Positions 15,193 to 23,351 of a stretch of DNA of 37,757 nucleotides are shown here, piece after piece. Source of the DNA: a virus; IMG/VR virus record IMGVR_UViG_3300030108_005783, positions 1 to 37,757 of that record; one strand, written 5' to 3'. How positions within the stretch are numbered: position 1 is the first letter of the stretch; the number at the start of each line of letters is the position of its first letter. The notes below the pieces were generated by a model, which was not told the origin of the DNA, ran no database searches, and was given only the letters and a program-made list of their open reading frames with translations. The position numbers were made by a program, and so were the translations under genes.

Positions 15193-15962
15193 ATACTTTT
15201 AGAAAAAACATATTTTCACAATATGGCGAAGATGGGGTAATAGAAAGAATATTTGAAGTATTAGATATTACTAGTGGCTATGTATGTGAGTTTGGAGCTT
15301 GGGATGGCATTCATTGCAGCAATACATACAACCTTTATTCAGATGATTCTGATTTTATACCTATACTAATAGAGAGTGATAAGGAAAAATATAAAGATCT
15401 AGAAATTAATTTACAAGATATAAAACAAAAATATATAGCTAATAAGTTTTTATATAAAGAATCTAATCATAAAGATTCACTTAGTAATATAATTAAAGAT
15501 TTTAAGATAAATGATATAAACAATAATAACTTTGTACTTTTAAGTATCGATGTCGATGGACCTGATTATGAGATTTGGAAAAATTTTACTGATTATAGGC
15601 CGCGTGTAGTAGTTATAGAGGCTTCGAAGTTATTACACCCTGAAGAATTAGTTTACCCTACAGAAGATGGTGGTGCTTCAGCAGGTATACTAGTACAATT
15701 AGGAAAAGAAAAGGGGTATGAATTAGTTTGTCATACAGGATCAAATTGTATTTTTGTACTTAATGAAGATTTTCCAAAATTTGAAATAGAAGATAATTCC
15801 TTATCAAAATTATACATTTATACACAAAGTACAGCAGTATTAAGATTGGTTGAAAAGGGTGTTTATACAGAAGAGCAGGGAGAGTATTGGATTGAATATA
15901 TGTCAGCTATGGGCCAAGTGATACAACACTCAGATGGTTTTACACCTACTAAAATTTTCTAG
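15183..15962 (+). CDS. FkbM-like SAM-dependent methyltransferase
   Basis: The protein has 259 residues. The start FSQYGEDGVIERIFEVL and then YVCEFGAWDGIHCSNTY (about 34-50, SAM motif I E-F-G-A-W-D-G) match proteins annotated FkbM-type or generic SAM methyltransferases in sugar clusters. The later SIDVDGPDYEIWKNF and PRVVVIEAS are the motif IV strand and following strand. It is coupled to the glycosyltransferase upstream, which suggests methylation of a sugar. The substrate is unknown. Confidence 0.75.
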   Translation: MELDTFRKNIFSQYGEDGVIERIFEVLDITSGYVCEFGAWDGIHCSNTYNLYSDDSDFIPILIESDKEKYKDLEINLQDIKQKYIANKFLYKESNHKDSLSNIIKDFKINDINNNNFVLLSIDVDGPDYEIWKNFTDYRPRVVVIEASKLLHPEELVYPTEDGGASAGILVQLGKEKGYELVCHTGSNCIFVLNEDFPKFEIEDNSLSKLYIYTQSTAVLRLVEKGVYTEEQGEYWIEYMSAMGQVIQHSDGFTPTKIF

Positions 15963-15981
15963 CATTTAGGAACTTCATTAT

Positions 15982-15987
15982 TATAAT
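15982..15987 (+). promoter_or_regulatory. Candidate -10 element for gp43
   Basis: TATAAT ends six bases before the gp43 ATG. I see no convincing -35, so an activator-dependent (middle-type) promoter is possible. Confidence 0.4.
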
Positions 15988-15993
15988 AAGACG

Positions 15994-18561
15994 ATGTCTT
16001 ATAGAAATGTAGTATATGATGGCCGGAGAGGCTGCGTTAATTTGTTTACTTGGGATGGTGAAGGTAAGCGAGTTATGCATGAGTGTTCTTTCGAGCCTTA
16101 TCTATACGTTGAAGATAATAGAGGGGATAAGACGTCAATATTTGGAACTAAAGTTAAAAAGAAGTCATTTCACAATGCTTATAATAGATCTAGATTTGTA
16201 AATGATGCAGGTATAAAACGAGTTTTTGAAAACTGTCCTCCTGCACAGCAATTTTTGCTAGATATGTATTGGCAGCAAAATGAAAATGAAGAATTTTCGA
16301 GTAAGCCTCTTAAGTATTGTTTTTTAGATATTGAGACTTATAGCGTTGATCATTTTCCTGATATTGAAAATCCTACTCATGTTGTTAATGTTATAACTTG
16401 TTGGGATAATTTTAGTAAGAAGTTCCATACGTTTGGTATCAAGCCGTATACTGGTAAAGGAAGAGACGATCTTAATTATGTTTATTGTAAAGATGAAAGA
16501 GAGATGTTTATTAAGTTTCTTGAATATCTTGAAAATGACTTTCCGGATATCTTAAGTGGTTGGAACTCCGAATTTTTCGATATACCTTATATTGTAAATA
16601 GAATGGAAAGGGTGTTAGGTCAAGAGTTCGTAAATAGACTCTCCCCGCTTAAGAGAGTTCATTTTAGAGTTATTAAAGGTAAGTTTGGTAGAGAGCAAAA
16701 ACGCTATTATGTTGATGGTGTTGCGTGTTTAGACTATCTCGATGTTTATAAACGGTTTTGTTTAAAGTTAAGAGAGTCATATAAGTTAGATGCTATCGGT
16801 GAAGTAGAACTAGGAGATAGAAAAATTGACTATGGAGGTGTAAGCTTAGCTACTCTATCAGATGAAGATTGGAATACCTTTATTGATTATAATATTCAAG
16901 ACGTTAATTTGTTAGTACGCCTAGAAGAAAAATTACAGTATATACCTTTACTAAGAACTTTATCTTATGTAGGATTAACTACTCTTGAAGGTGCAATGGG
17001 CACTATTCAAGTTATTAACGGTGCTCTAACTATTAGGGCTCGTAAGCGTAATGAGATTATTTCGACGTTTATTCGTAATGCTGATACTGGTAAAAATCCT
17101 GGAGCGTATGTAGCTGAACCTAAAAGAGGGTTTAAGAAAAATGTAGTTTCTTTTGATGCTAACTCTCTATATCCGAATGTGATGATCTCTTTGAATACTT
17201 CACCGGAAACTAAAGTGGGTAAAATAGAGAGAACCACTGATAAAAACGTAACGATACAGCATGTTACTGGAAAATTATTTGAACTTAGTAAACCTGACTT
17301 TGTAAAGTTTCTAAAAAATGAGCAATGCTCTATATCTAAAGCCGGATTTTTATTCAGTCAGAAGAAAAAGGGTATCATACCTGAATTCTTGGAATACTAT
17401 TATAATAAGCGGGTTGAGATAAAGAAAAAACTATTTAAGACTAAGCAAAAATTAAAGAAAGAACCTAATAATTTAGATCTTAAATATGAAGTTGAGAGGC
17501 TTAATACTTCGCAGATGGTTATTAAGATTCTTATTAACTCTTGTTATGGATATATGGGCAATAAAAATGCCCCTATTGGTGATGATGATATTGCATCTTC
17601 AGTAACGTTAACCGGTCAAGCTGTAATTAAGTATTCGAATGAATTAATTAAAGAGTTTCTTAAGAAAGAAGTAGCAGATATATCTGATAGAGAGCTTGAA
17701 GAATGTGTTATTTATAATGATACTGATTCGTCATATATTTCGATCTCCCCTCTAGTAGATAAAGGTATTGTAAAATTTTGGGATAATGATATGGTTCACG
17801 AGGAGACGTATAGCAAGATTCAAGAGATTGAAGACTATCTAAATGAAGGTATAAGTAAATGGGCTGAAAAAGCTATTCTTACTAATAATAGTAGATTTGT
17901 ATTTAAGCGTGAATGTATAGCTGATATCGGTGTTTTCTTACAGAAAAAACGTTATGTTATGCATATACTTGACGATGAGGGTATTAAGGAAAATAAATTT
18001 AAGTATACTGGTGTTGAAGTAGTTCGAACTACTATGCCTAATGCTATTAAACCTTATGCTAAAAAGATAATTGAAACTATGCTTTCAACTCAATCTTTGA
18101 AAGAAACTAATAGTATACTTAATGAAACTTATGAGGTCTTTAAGAGCTTATCACCGGAAGAACTTGCTTTTGTAATGGGTGTAAAGGGATACGAAAAATA
18201 CGCTTCGCAGAGTAATGAGTTTAATACTTGTAAGGGTATGCCTATACATGTAAAATCAGCTTATTACTATAATGAGCTTCTAGATAAATTAAATACTGGT
18301 AACAAATATGAATCGATTAGTACGGGAGATAAAGTCCGTTATATGTATGTTGAGCAGCCTAATAAGTTTGGTCTGGATAGTATTGGCTTTAAATATGAGT
18401 ATCCTGAGGAGTTTAATAGTATCTTTAAACCGGATTATGATAAGATGTTTGAAAAAATCTTATTTCAAGCTATCGAACGTTTTTACGAAAATGTAAATTG
18501 GACTATTCGTAAGCCTTCAGAAAATGTTCAAGTTGAACTCTTTGATCTATTTGCTAAATAA
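15994..18561 (+). CDS. gp43: Family B DNA polymerase gp43
   Basis: This is the replicative polymerase with proofreading exonuclease. It has 855 residues against 898 in T4. Exonuclease motifs: FLDIETYS (D112, E114), SGWNSEFFDIPYI (around 190-202) and YNIQDVNLL (around 305-313). Polymerase motifs: A, FDANSLYPNVMI (about 387); B, KILINSCYGYMGN (about 510-522); C, YNDTDSSYI (about 575-583). All catalytic aspartates are present. The C-terminus is LFDLFAK, compatible with the sliding-clamp-binding tail of the T4 enzyme. The gene is intact and uninterrupted by intron or intein. Confidence 0.97.
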   Translation: MSYRNVVYDGRRGCVNLFTWDGEGKRVMHECSFEPYLYVEDNRGDKTSIFGTKVKKKSFHNAYNRSRFVNDAGIKRVFENCPPAQQFLLDMYWQQNENEEFSSKPLKYCFLDIETYSVDHFPDIENPTHVVNVITCWDNFSKKFHTFGIKPYTGKGRDDLNYVYCKDEREMFIKFLEYLENDFPDILSGWNSEFFDIPYIVNRMERVLGQEFVNRLSPLKRVHFRVIKGKFGREQKRYYVDGVACLDYLDVYKRFCLKLRESYKLDAIGEVELGDRKIDYGGVSLATLSDEDWNTFIDYNIQDVNLLVRLEEKLQYIPLLRTLSYVGLTTLEGAMGTIQVINGALTIRARKRNEIISTFIRNADTGKNPGAYVAEPKRGFKKNVVSFDANSLYPNVMISLNTSPETKVGKIERTTDKNVTIQHVTGKLFELSKPDFVKFLKNEQCSISKAGFLFSQKKKGIIPEFLEYYYNKRVEIKKKLFKTKQKLKKEPNNLDLKYEVERLNTSQMVIKILINSCYGYMGNKNAPIGDDDIASSVTLTGQAVIKYSNELIKEFLKKEVADISDRELEECVIYNDTDSSYISISPLVDKGIVKFWDNDMVHEETYSKIQEIEDYLNEGISKWAEKAILTNNSRFVFKRECIADIGVFLQKKRYVMHILDDEGIKENKFKYTGVEVVRTTMPNAIKPYAKKIIETMLSTQSLKETNSILNETYEVFKSLSPEELAFVMGVKGYEKYASQSNEFNTCKGMPIHVKSAYYYNELLDKLNTGNKYESISTGDKVRYMYVEQPNKFGLDSIGFKYEYPEEFNSIFKPDYDKMFEKILFQAIERFYENVNWTIRKPSENVQVELFDLFAK
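18553..18560 (+). promoter_or_regulatory. Late-box variant GCTAAATA
   Basis: GCTAAATA lies in the last codons of gp43 and ends five bases before the next ATG at 18566. It is a weak match in sequence, but the spacing agrees with the others. Confidence 0.35.
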
Positions 18562-18565
18562 AAAC

Positions 18566-18877
18566 ATGGCAGTACAACCAGGTGGTTACTTAGATAAACC
18601 AGAAGATGATAATACCTCTAAAGCTCACCCAGCTTTTAATAGAGGTAAAATAAAAGGAATTCTAGAAACGTTAGCAATCCTACGTAAAGTGATTAACGGG
18701 GAGGATGACGGATCTGGTGTGATTAATTCACCAGAAATTGAAAAAATACGAAAATCTGTTTTTGTTATGAGAGACACTTTAGAGCATGCATCTGATAAAT
18801 CTACCTATCTATCAAAACAGGCTAAAGAAGCTCTTGATACAGCTATTGAGCATGCCAACTCTCTGAGATATCAGTAG
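18566..18877 (+). CDS. Conserved small helical protein, unknown
   Basis: The start is set at the ATG at 18566, five bases after the gp43 stop, giving 103 residues beginning MAVQPGGYLDKPEDD. A longer reading frame from 18524 would overlap gp43 and adds residues of unlikely composition. The protein is helical and charged (GILETLAILRKVINGED..., EKIRKSVFVMRDTLEHA). I recognise no domain. Position after the polymerase gives no firm clue. Confidence 0.65.
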   Translation: MAVQPGGYLDKPEDDNTSKAHPAFNRGKIKGILETLAILRKVINGEDDGSGVINSPEIEKIRKSVFVMRDTLEHASDKSTYLSKQAKEALDTAIEHANSLRYQ

Positions 18878-18905
18878 TTGCTTTTTAAAATTTTTTACTT
18901 AATAT
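18878..18905 (+). promoter_or_regulatory. Sigma70-like promoter for the 18913 gene
   Basis: TTGCTT at 18878-18883, a 16-base spacer, and TAATAT at 18900-18905. The -10 ends seven bases before the ATG. Confidence 0.5.
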
Positions 18906-18912
18906 TATTATT

Positions 18913-19263
18913 ATGTCAGACATTAAAACTATCTCAGATCACATCGGTCGTACTGTTGTTGGCGTTGTAACAAAAGAAGATGACGAGACTATTACTATTA
19001 ATAATCCTGTTATTATTCATGTGCAACCTAACCCGCAAAACGGTCAACTCCAAGTTCAGTCCTTTCCATACTTGTTTATGGAATTTATTAAAGGAGACAA
19101 AACACAAAATAATTGGACTTTTAATAAATCAGTTATCTCTATCTCTGATGTAGAGTTAGATGATAGAATTGTACAGCAATACGAGAATATTAATTCTCCA
19201 CAAGCTGCTGAAGGGGAAGCTGCTGAAGAAGATCCAGAAGTAATTAAACTGTTCGATGATTAA
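18913..19263 (+). CDS. Small beta-rich conserved phage protein, possibly Sm-like
   Basis: The protein has 116 residues. The N-terminal 75 residues look like a small beta barrel (HIGRTVVGVVTKEDDETITINNPVIIHV, then QVQSFPYLFMEFIKG, then FNKSVISISDVELD), the strand order expected of an Sm/LSm-like fold. An acidic tail follows (QAAEGEAAEEDPEVIKLFDD). Similar proteins are common in marine T4-like phages as hypotheticals. If it is Sm-like, RNA binding is the natural guess, but this is by strand pattern only. The gene ends at a strong intrinsic terminator. Confidence 0.7.
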   Translation: MSDIKTISDHIGRTVVGVVTKEDDETITINNPVIIHVQPNPQNGQLQVQSFPYLFMEFIKGDKTQNNWTFNKSVISISDVELDDRIVQQYENINSPQAAEGEAAEEDPEVIKLFDD

Positions 19264-19286
19264 AATCGATCAATAAGCAAAAATAG

Positions 19287-19317
19287 AAACTCCCCTACGA
19301 AAGTTGGGGAGTTTTTC
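19287..19317 (+). terminator. Intrinsic terminator before hsp20
   Basis: A nine-pair stem (AAACTCCCC with GGGGAGTTT) is capped by a smaller AC/GT pair around a GAAA loop and followed by a T run. It closes the transcript ending at 19263. Confidence 0.85.
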
Positions 19318-19339
19318 TTGCACTTTTTTAAAGGTATAC

Positions 19340-19347
19340 TATAAATA
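19340..19347 (+). promoter_or_regulatory. T4-type late promoter box, TATAAATA
   Basis: A perfect consensus ending eight bases before the hsp20 ATG, just downstream of a terminator. It therefore starts a new transcript. Confidence 0.75.
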
Positions 19348-19355
19348 ATATTACT

Positions 19356-19766
19356 ATGAAACTAACTAAATATACACATAACCCAATTGCAGAAATCGAA
19401 AGAGCCTTTGACGGCTTCTTTAACTTAACACCTGTCTTTCATCAACTGGAAGAAGTTTACAAGACGGGTGATCAAGTTCGTTTTTCTCAAGATGAAAACG
19501 CGTTAAGCGTGCAGATCGACCTACCAGGTGTTGCAAAAGATGATCTAGATCTTTCTACTGATACAGATCAACGCGAAGTTTATATAAAAGCTAAGCGAAA
19601 AATTAAAACTCACGACGGAGAAAAAGAACAGACTTATAATAGATCGTTCTCCGTAGGTAGAGAGTTTGATTTGAATAAAATTAAATTTACTTATGTTAAT
19701 GGGGTACTAGAGGTAGATGTACCAAGAAGAAAAAAGGAAGAATATATTAAAACATATACAGTCTAA
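19356..19766 (+). CDS. hsp20: Small heat shock protein Hsp20
   Basis: This 136-residue chaperone of the alpha-crystallin family holds unfolding proteins. The N-terminal arm has IAEIERAFDGFFNLTP. The alpha-crystallin domain runs from about residue 38 to 130: ENALSVQIDLPGVAKDDLDLS, EVYIKAKRK, YNRSFSVGREFD and VNGVLEVDVPRR, the G-V-L-x-[IV]-x-[IV]-P signature of the last strand. Hsp20 genes are frequent in marine T4-like phages. Here it is bounded by terminators and has its own late box, so it would be made late, perhaps for virion assembly. It is followed by a structured noncoding stretch in the same transcript. Confidence 0.93.
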   Translation: MKLTKYTHNPIAEIERAFDGFFNLTPVFHQLEEVYKTGDQVRFSQDENALSVQIDLPGVAKDDLDLSTDTDQREVYIKAKRKIKTHDGEKEQTYNRSFSVGREFDLNKIKFTYVNGVLEVDVPRRKKEEYIKTYTV

Positions 19767-19769
19767 AAT

Positions 19770-19968
19770 TTATATGGGCCTAGCTAGCCCAAACCCGGGT
19801 GTGCCTGAATAAACATTTTAAGCAAGAGTGTTAAAGGGACTGCTGACTTACATGGAGGGTCGACTGACTATTAAATGTATAATGCGGGGTACAAGTAGGT
19901 AAAAAGATGAAACTGCATCTTGCCTAACTGAAAGTTGGAGGTAACCAGAAAATCCTCTCACCCACCTT
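19770..19968 (+). ncRNA. Unidentified structured RNA downstream of hsp20
   Basis: The 242 bases between hsp20 and the next gene hold no open frame but several helices, and their GC content is above the flanking DNA. They include GGGC/GCCC at 19776-19790; a closing helix GGGTG (19797-19801) with CACCC (19959-19963); and ACATTT (19813-19818) with AAATGT (19873-19878). Also present are a hairpin of TAGGT/GCCTA plus AAGATG/CATCTT (19896-19926, loop 19910-19915) and GAGG (19938-19941) with CCTC (19954-19957). An intrinsic terminator follows at once. It is probably the 3' part of the late hsp20 transcript, perhaps processed. It matches no RNA family I can recognise (not tRNA, tmRNA, RNase P or a group I intron). 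Confidence 0.55.
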
Positions 19969-19994
19969 AAAGCCCCCGAAAGGGGGCTTTTTTT
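19969..19994 (+). terminator. Intrinsic terminator after the structured RNA
   Basis: A perfect nine-pair stem AAAGCCCCC / GGGGGCTTT with a GAAA tetraloop and a seven-T run. It defines the 3' end of the hsp20-RNA unit. Confidence 0.92.
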
Positions 19995-19995
19995 A

Positions 19996-20003
19996 TCTAA
20001 ATA
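19996..20003 (+). promoter_or_regulatory. Late-box variant TCTAAATA
   Basis: TCTAAATA directly follows the terminator T run and ends five bases before the GTG at 20009. Confidence 0.4.
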
Positions 20004-20008
20004 ATTAG

Positions 20009-20326
20009 GTGAATATAATTGTTATAGCTGATTTAACTACAAATGAAGGGCTATACTTTAGATATCTATCAATGATGGTTGAAGCTAATGTTGTAGTAGA
20101 AACAAGCAAACCATTAATTGATTATCATTATAGAAATCTTAAAAGCCAAGGTCTCTATGACTGTGTGTATGATATGGTTACACCAGAATGTGGTGTAGAA
20201 GGTATTCGAATTGATACTGAATTGAATTACCCTATGACAATACAGACAGATACAATTAAAGGAGCTAATGTTTTACACCTACTTAAACAAATAGAACAGT
20301 TGAAAAGTATAAAGAGCTCTATATAA
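20009..20326 (+). CDS. Uncharacterised small protein before uvsX
   Basis: The protein has 105 residues from a GTG start that follows the terminator by 14 bases. It begins MNIIVIADLTTNEGLYFRYL, a beta strand then helix of Rossmann-like look, with two Cys (about 51 and 61) and a Lys-rich C-terminal helix. I recognise no family. It is separated from uvsX by eight bases that hold the uvsX -10 element's end. Confidence 0.65.
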   Translation: MNIIVIADLTTNEGLYFRYLSMMVEANVVVETSKPLIDYHYRNLKSQGLYDCVYDMVTPECGVEGIRIDTELNYPMTIQTDTIKGANVLHLLKQIEQLKSIKSSI

Positions 20327-20327
20327 T
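20300..20327 (+). promoter_or_regulatory. Sigma70-like promoter for uvsX
   Basis: TTGAAA at 20300-20305, a 16-base spacer, and TATAAT at 20322-20327. The -10 ends seven bases before the uvsX ATG, with no Shine-Dalgarno between. Confidence 0.65.
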
Positions 20328-20334
20328 TGTTTAT

Positions 20335-21444
20335 ATGGATAAAGATGTTTTAAAAGCTTTAGATGATATTGATAAGGTTAATCCTTTTGCTACGTATCTA
20401 AGTGATAGTACTTTAAGTAGAGTTGGTACTTGGATTGATACCGGGTCTTATGTATTAAATGCTATTATTTCCGGTTCAATTCACGGTGGTATACCTAAAG
20501 GTCGTGTAACTATGCTAGCAGGAGAATCTATGACGGGTAAGTCGTTATTCGTTCAAAAGATTCTAGCTAAAGCTCAAGAAGAAGGTTTAATTCCAGTAAT
20601 TTTTGATACTGAAAATGCTATCGATCCTGAAGGTGCTGAAAGACTTGGCTTAGATATTAGTAAAGTAAAGTATGTACCTTGTACTAGTATCGAGCAGGCT
20701 AGAAACTCTCTATATAAGTTCCTTATGTCTGTTAAAGAAAAGGGTCTTGAAGGTAAATTTATTGTAGCTATTGATTCTTTAGCTAACTTGCAATCTGAAT
20801 TGGAACTTACTCGTATGAGTAAAGATAGTACTTCATCAGATATGGGTACTAAAGCTCGAGCTATGAAAACGTTAATGCAAACTTGTACTAATTTAGGTTC
20901 AGTAACTCAAACAACTATTCTTTGTACTAATCATGTTTATGATGATCCTACTGCTCTCTTTCCTTCTATTGAAAAAAATATGCCTGGTGGAAAGTCATGT
21001 ATCTATTTACCTTCTGTAACTGTTCAACTAGCTCGTAAGCCTATTAAAGATGACGGAGGTAAAACTGTAGATGGCGAACTAGCTGTAGGTCAGAAAAAAT
21101 ACTCAGGTATTATTATTAGAGCTTTAACTCGTAAGAATAGATTTATTAAGCAATATTTAGAAGGTGAAATGTACTTATCATTTTCTTCTGGTCTAGATAG
21201 GTATTATGGATTAGTTGATTTAGCTGTTGGTGTTGGTGCTGTAATTCAAACTGGAGCTACTTATCAGCTTGAAGATGGTACTAAGTTAGGCTATTATAAG
21301 AATTGGAGAAAAGATACTAAGCTTTGGGAAGAGACTATCTTACCTAAAGTAGAAGAACGAATTAAAAATGAATGGTCTTATAGTAATAACGAAGAAGAAA
21401 TACCCGAAGAAGTAGAAGATGAAGAAATTAGTATTGACGCTTAG
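20335..21444 (+). CDS. uvsX: RecA-like recombinase UvsX
   Basis: UvsX forms filaments on single-stranded DNA and drives strand exchange and recombination-dependent replication. It has 369 residues (T4 about 390). The RecA core is clear: GGIPKGRVTMLAGESMTGKS with Walker A at about 63-70, PVIFDTENAID, the Walker B strand KFIVAIDSLANL, a DNA-binding loop region rich in Ser/Met (RMSKDSTSSDMG), and TTILCTNHVYDDP. The C-terminus is very acidic (EEEIPEEVEDEE), as in T4 UvsX, where it modulates partner binding. The end overlaps queC by 26 bases. Confidence 0.95.
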   Translation: MDKDVLKALDDIDKVNPFATYLSDSTLSRVGTWIDTGSYVLNAIISGSIHGGIPKGRVTMLAGESMTGKSLFVQKILAKAQEEGLIPVIFDTENAIDPEGAERLGLDISKVKYVPCTSIEQARNSLYKFLMSVKEKGLEGKFIVAIDSLANLQSELELTRMSKDSTSSDMGTKARAMKTLMQTCTNLGSVTQTTILCTNHVYDDPTALFPSIEKNMPGGKSCIYLPSVTVQLARKPIKDDGGKTVDGELAVGQKKYSGIIIRALTRKNRFIKQYLEGEMYLSFSSGLDRYYGLVDLAVGVGAVIQTGATYQLEDGTKLGYYKNWRKDTKLWEETILPKVEERIKNEWSYSNNEEEIPEEVEDEEISIDA

Positions 21445-22174
21445 TGGCGGAATGGACTCGTCTGTGCTGTTGTATATGGCGCAGGATAGAGGTTTTGAAG
21501 AAGTACATACAGTAACTTTTGATTATGGTCAAAGGCATAGACGTGAACTTAGCTGTGTTAAAAAACAACTACATAACTTTGCTGAACGTTACGGTGATTG
21601 GGTAAACCTAAAAGTAACTAATAAAATACTTGATGTAAAGTATATTAAAGATATTGCGCCTACTTCTTCTTTAACTAATAAGGATATAGATAATCCTGAT
21701 ATTAGTAAAATGGCAGGAGATGCGCAACCAGTCTCATATGTACCGTTTAGAAACTTAATGTTTCTATCTATTTGCTCTGCTTATGCGGAAAGTGTTGGTG
21801 CAGATACAGTATGGTATGGTGCAGCTCAAGTAGATTCTTTGGCTGGTTATTGGGATGGTAGTCAGGAGTTTGTAGATACAGTAAATAACGTAACTGATCT
21901 TAATAGAGAGAATAGAGTTACTATTGAAGCTCCTCTACTTACTATGTCTAAAGAAGACATTATTAAAGAAGGAGTTAGATTAGGAGTTATGTTTAAAGAT
22001 ACTTGGACTTGTTACTCTGATAGAGAGGATGGTTTAGCTGATGCTACTACACCTTCAAGTAGTATGAGAGTAAAAGGATTTATAGAAGCCGGCTTTAAAG
22101 ACCCTATTGCATATGTACAGCAAGAAAAGCTGAACAATGTTTATAAAGAGAATAATTGTAAAGATTGTTCTTAG
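21419..22174 (+). CDS. queC: 7-cyano-7-deazaguanine synthase QueC, atypical zinc site
   Basis: QueC makes preQ0 from carboxydeazaguanine and ammonia using ATP. The 251 residues start MKKLVLTLSGGMDSSVLL with the SGGMDS PP-loop, then VTFDYGQRH, YVPFRNLMFLS and YWDGSQEFV, all family hallmarks. The usual C-terminal zinc cluster (one Cys in S/T-C-Y, then CxxCxxC before RxxGF) is altered. C198 in WTCYSD remains, but the next three Cys are replaced in LADATTPSSSMRVKGF, while a CKDC (about 247-250) occurs at the very end. It overlaps uvsX by 26 bases. The product could serve host tRNA queuosine or phage DNA modification. Confidence 0.92.
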   Translation: MKKLVLTLSGGMDSSVLLYMAQDRGFEEVHTVTFDYGQRHRRELSCVKKQLHNFAERYGDWVNLKVTNKILDVKYIKDIAPTSSLTNKDIDNPDISKMAGDAQPVSYVPFRNLMFLSICSAYAESVGADTVWYGAAQVDSLAGYWDGSQEFVDTVNNVTDLNRENRVTIEAPLLTMSKEDIIKEGVRLGVMFKDTWTCYSDREDGLADATTPSSSMRVKGFIEAGFKDPIAYVQQEKLNNVYKENNCKDCS

Positions 22175-23334
22175 AGACCGTATCGTCTAAGCTCCTCTAA
22201 CTGCCATTGAGTTTTAGGCTTATATCTTTCTTTAAAGGATTGATTTTTGACTTCAGTCTTTTTATTTCTTTTATCTGAAGCTGTCTGCTCAGTCAAATAA
22301 GCAGCAGTTGAGGTTTCAGAAACTTCTAAATGAGGTTGAGCTACGTACTCTTTACTTTCTTTATTCATAGCTTGTTTAATTTTCTTTCTCCTATTTAAAA
22401 GGTATTCATCAGTCTTATCTTCATCTCCATCATTATCAATATCCCCGTCTTCTTTACCTACAGGATCCATTTCATCTTCTGCTACCGCGGCAGCAGCTAA
22501 AGCTTTTTGCTGCTCTTCATAATCATCACCCGTAACATCACTAGCATCTCTTGCCATGGCAGCGATATGTGGATCTTCTTGATCAGACTTTACAGCAACT
22601 TGTGCTTTTGCTGGTTTGATGATAGTTGATAAATAAGCTGCAATTTTTTCATAACCCGGTTCATTTGATATTTGTCTTACAAAACTCTCAAGTTGATTAA
22701 CTGTGTTAATTTTTTCCGAATAATCAACAACCTGATCTAAAGCTTCATCACTAATATCAAATCCCTCTTCTCCTAAGTTTTGCTTAATATCATTTAAAAC
22801 TCTATTCATTAATCCCTTAACAAGCATTACTTCATCTATATCAGCACCAATTTCATCTGATAACTTATCCGCAAGTTCATCCGGATCAGCTGCTTTAATT
22901 TGTTCTACTTCCTGCTGAGTAAACTCTCCTCTTTTTTGATCATTTTTTAATGCAAAAGCAATTAGAGCATCACTTTCAGCTTCAATATATTTATCAAGCT
23001 TTTCCGCTCTATCAGATAAGAAATAATCTGGGTCCTTATCACTTAAATACTTTATAATTTGGGTAGAAGAAGTACTCATACGATATAATTTTTCTGCTTC
23101 TGCATCATTAATAACATCTAAATTATACAACGCTCTAATCATCATACGATTTTTCAATCTCGACTGAGAAGGAGCTGGATTACCTTCAGGATCGCGATAT
23201 GCTTTTAATTTTGGGCCTAGCCCTTTACGTACCATTTGCTTATATCGAGAAAGAGCGTCTTTTTCTTCGAGAATTTCTGCTCTGTTGATTAAATCATTAA
23301 AGCTATTAATATTAGTTATATCAAAGGAACTCAT
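22171..23334 (-). CDS. Acidic head-type structural protein with calcium-binding-like repeat
   Basis: This 387-residue acidic protein has an early ILEEK (processing-like L-E-E) and a helical N-terminal two thirds. Near 292-320 there is a dense DxDxDGD pattern (GDIDNDGDEDKTDEYLL then RRKKIKQAM) resembling a dockerin or EF-hand calcium loop, followed by QxxxE-rich sequence. I recall that motif from several head or prohead-core proteins of marine T4-like phages. It is transcribed from a perfect late box alone on the minus strand between plus-strand blocks. Its stop overlaps that of queC. A virion or scaffold role is inferred. Confidence 0.7.
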   Translation of the reverse strand: MSSFDITNINSFNDLINRAEILEEKDALSRYKQMVRKGLGPKLKAYRDPEGNPAPSQSRLKNRMMIRALYNLDVINDAEAEKLYRMSTSSTQIIKYLSDKDPDYFLSDRAEKLDKYIEAESDALIAFALKNDQKRGEFTQQEVEQIKAADPDELADKLSDEIGADIDEVMLVKGLMNRVLNDIKQNLGEEGFDISDEALDQVVDYSEKINTVNQLESFVRQISNEPGYEKIAAYLSTIIKPAKAQVAVKSDQEDPHIAAMARDASDVTGDDYEEQQKALAAAAVAEDEMDPVGKEDGDIDNDGDEDKTDEYLLNRRKKIKQAMNKESKEYVAQPHLEVSETSTAAYLTEQTASDKRNKKTEVKNQSFKERYKPKTQWQLEELRRYGL

Positions 23335-23340
23335 ATAATA

Positions 23341-23348
23341 TATTTATA
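23341..23348 (-). promoter_or_regulatory. T4-type late promoter box, TATAAATA
   Basis: A perfect minus-strand consensus ending six bases before the ATG at 23334. It fills most of the 17-base divergent gap to the gene at 23352. Confidence 0.75.
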
Positions 23349-23351
23349 CCT

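Noticed and set aside
19770-19968. tRNA, tmRNA, RNase P RNA or group I intron in the hsp20 downstream region
   Set aside because: There is no T-loop (TTCRA) or acceptor pairing for a tRNA, no tag frame for tmRNA, none of the conserved RNase P blocks, and no split gene flanking it for an intron. The region stays an unassigned structured RNA.
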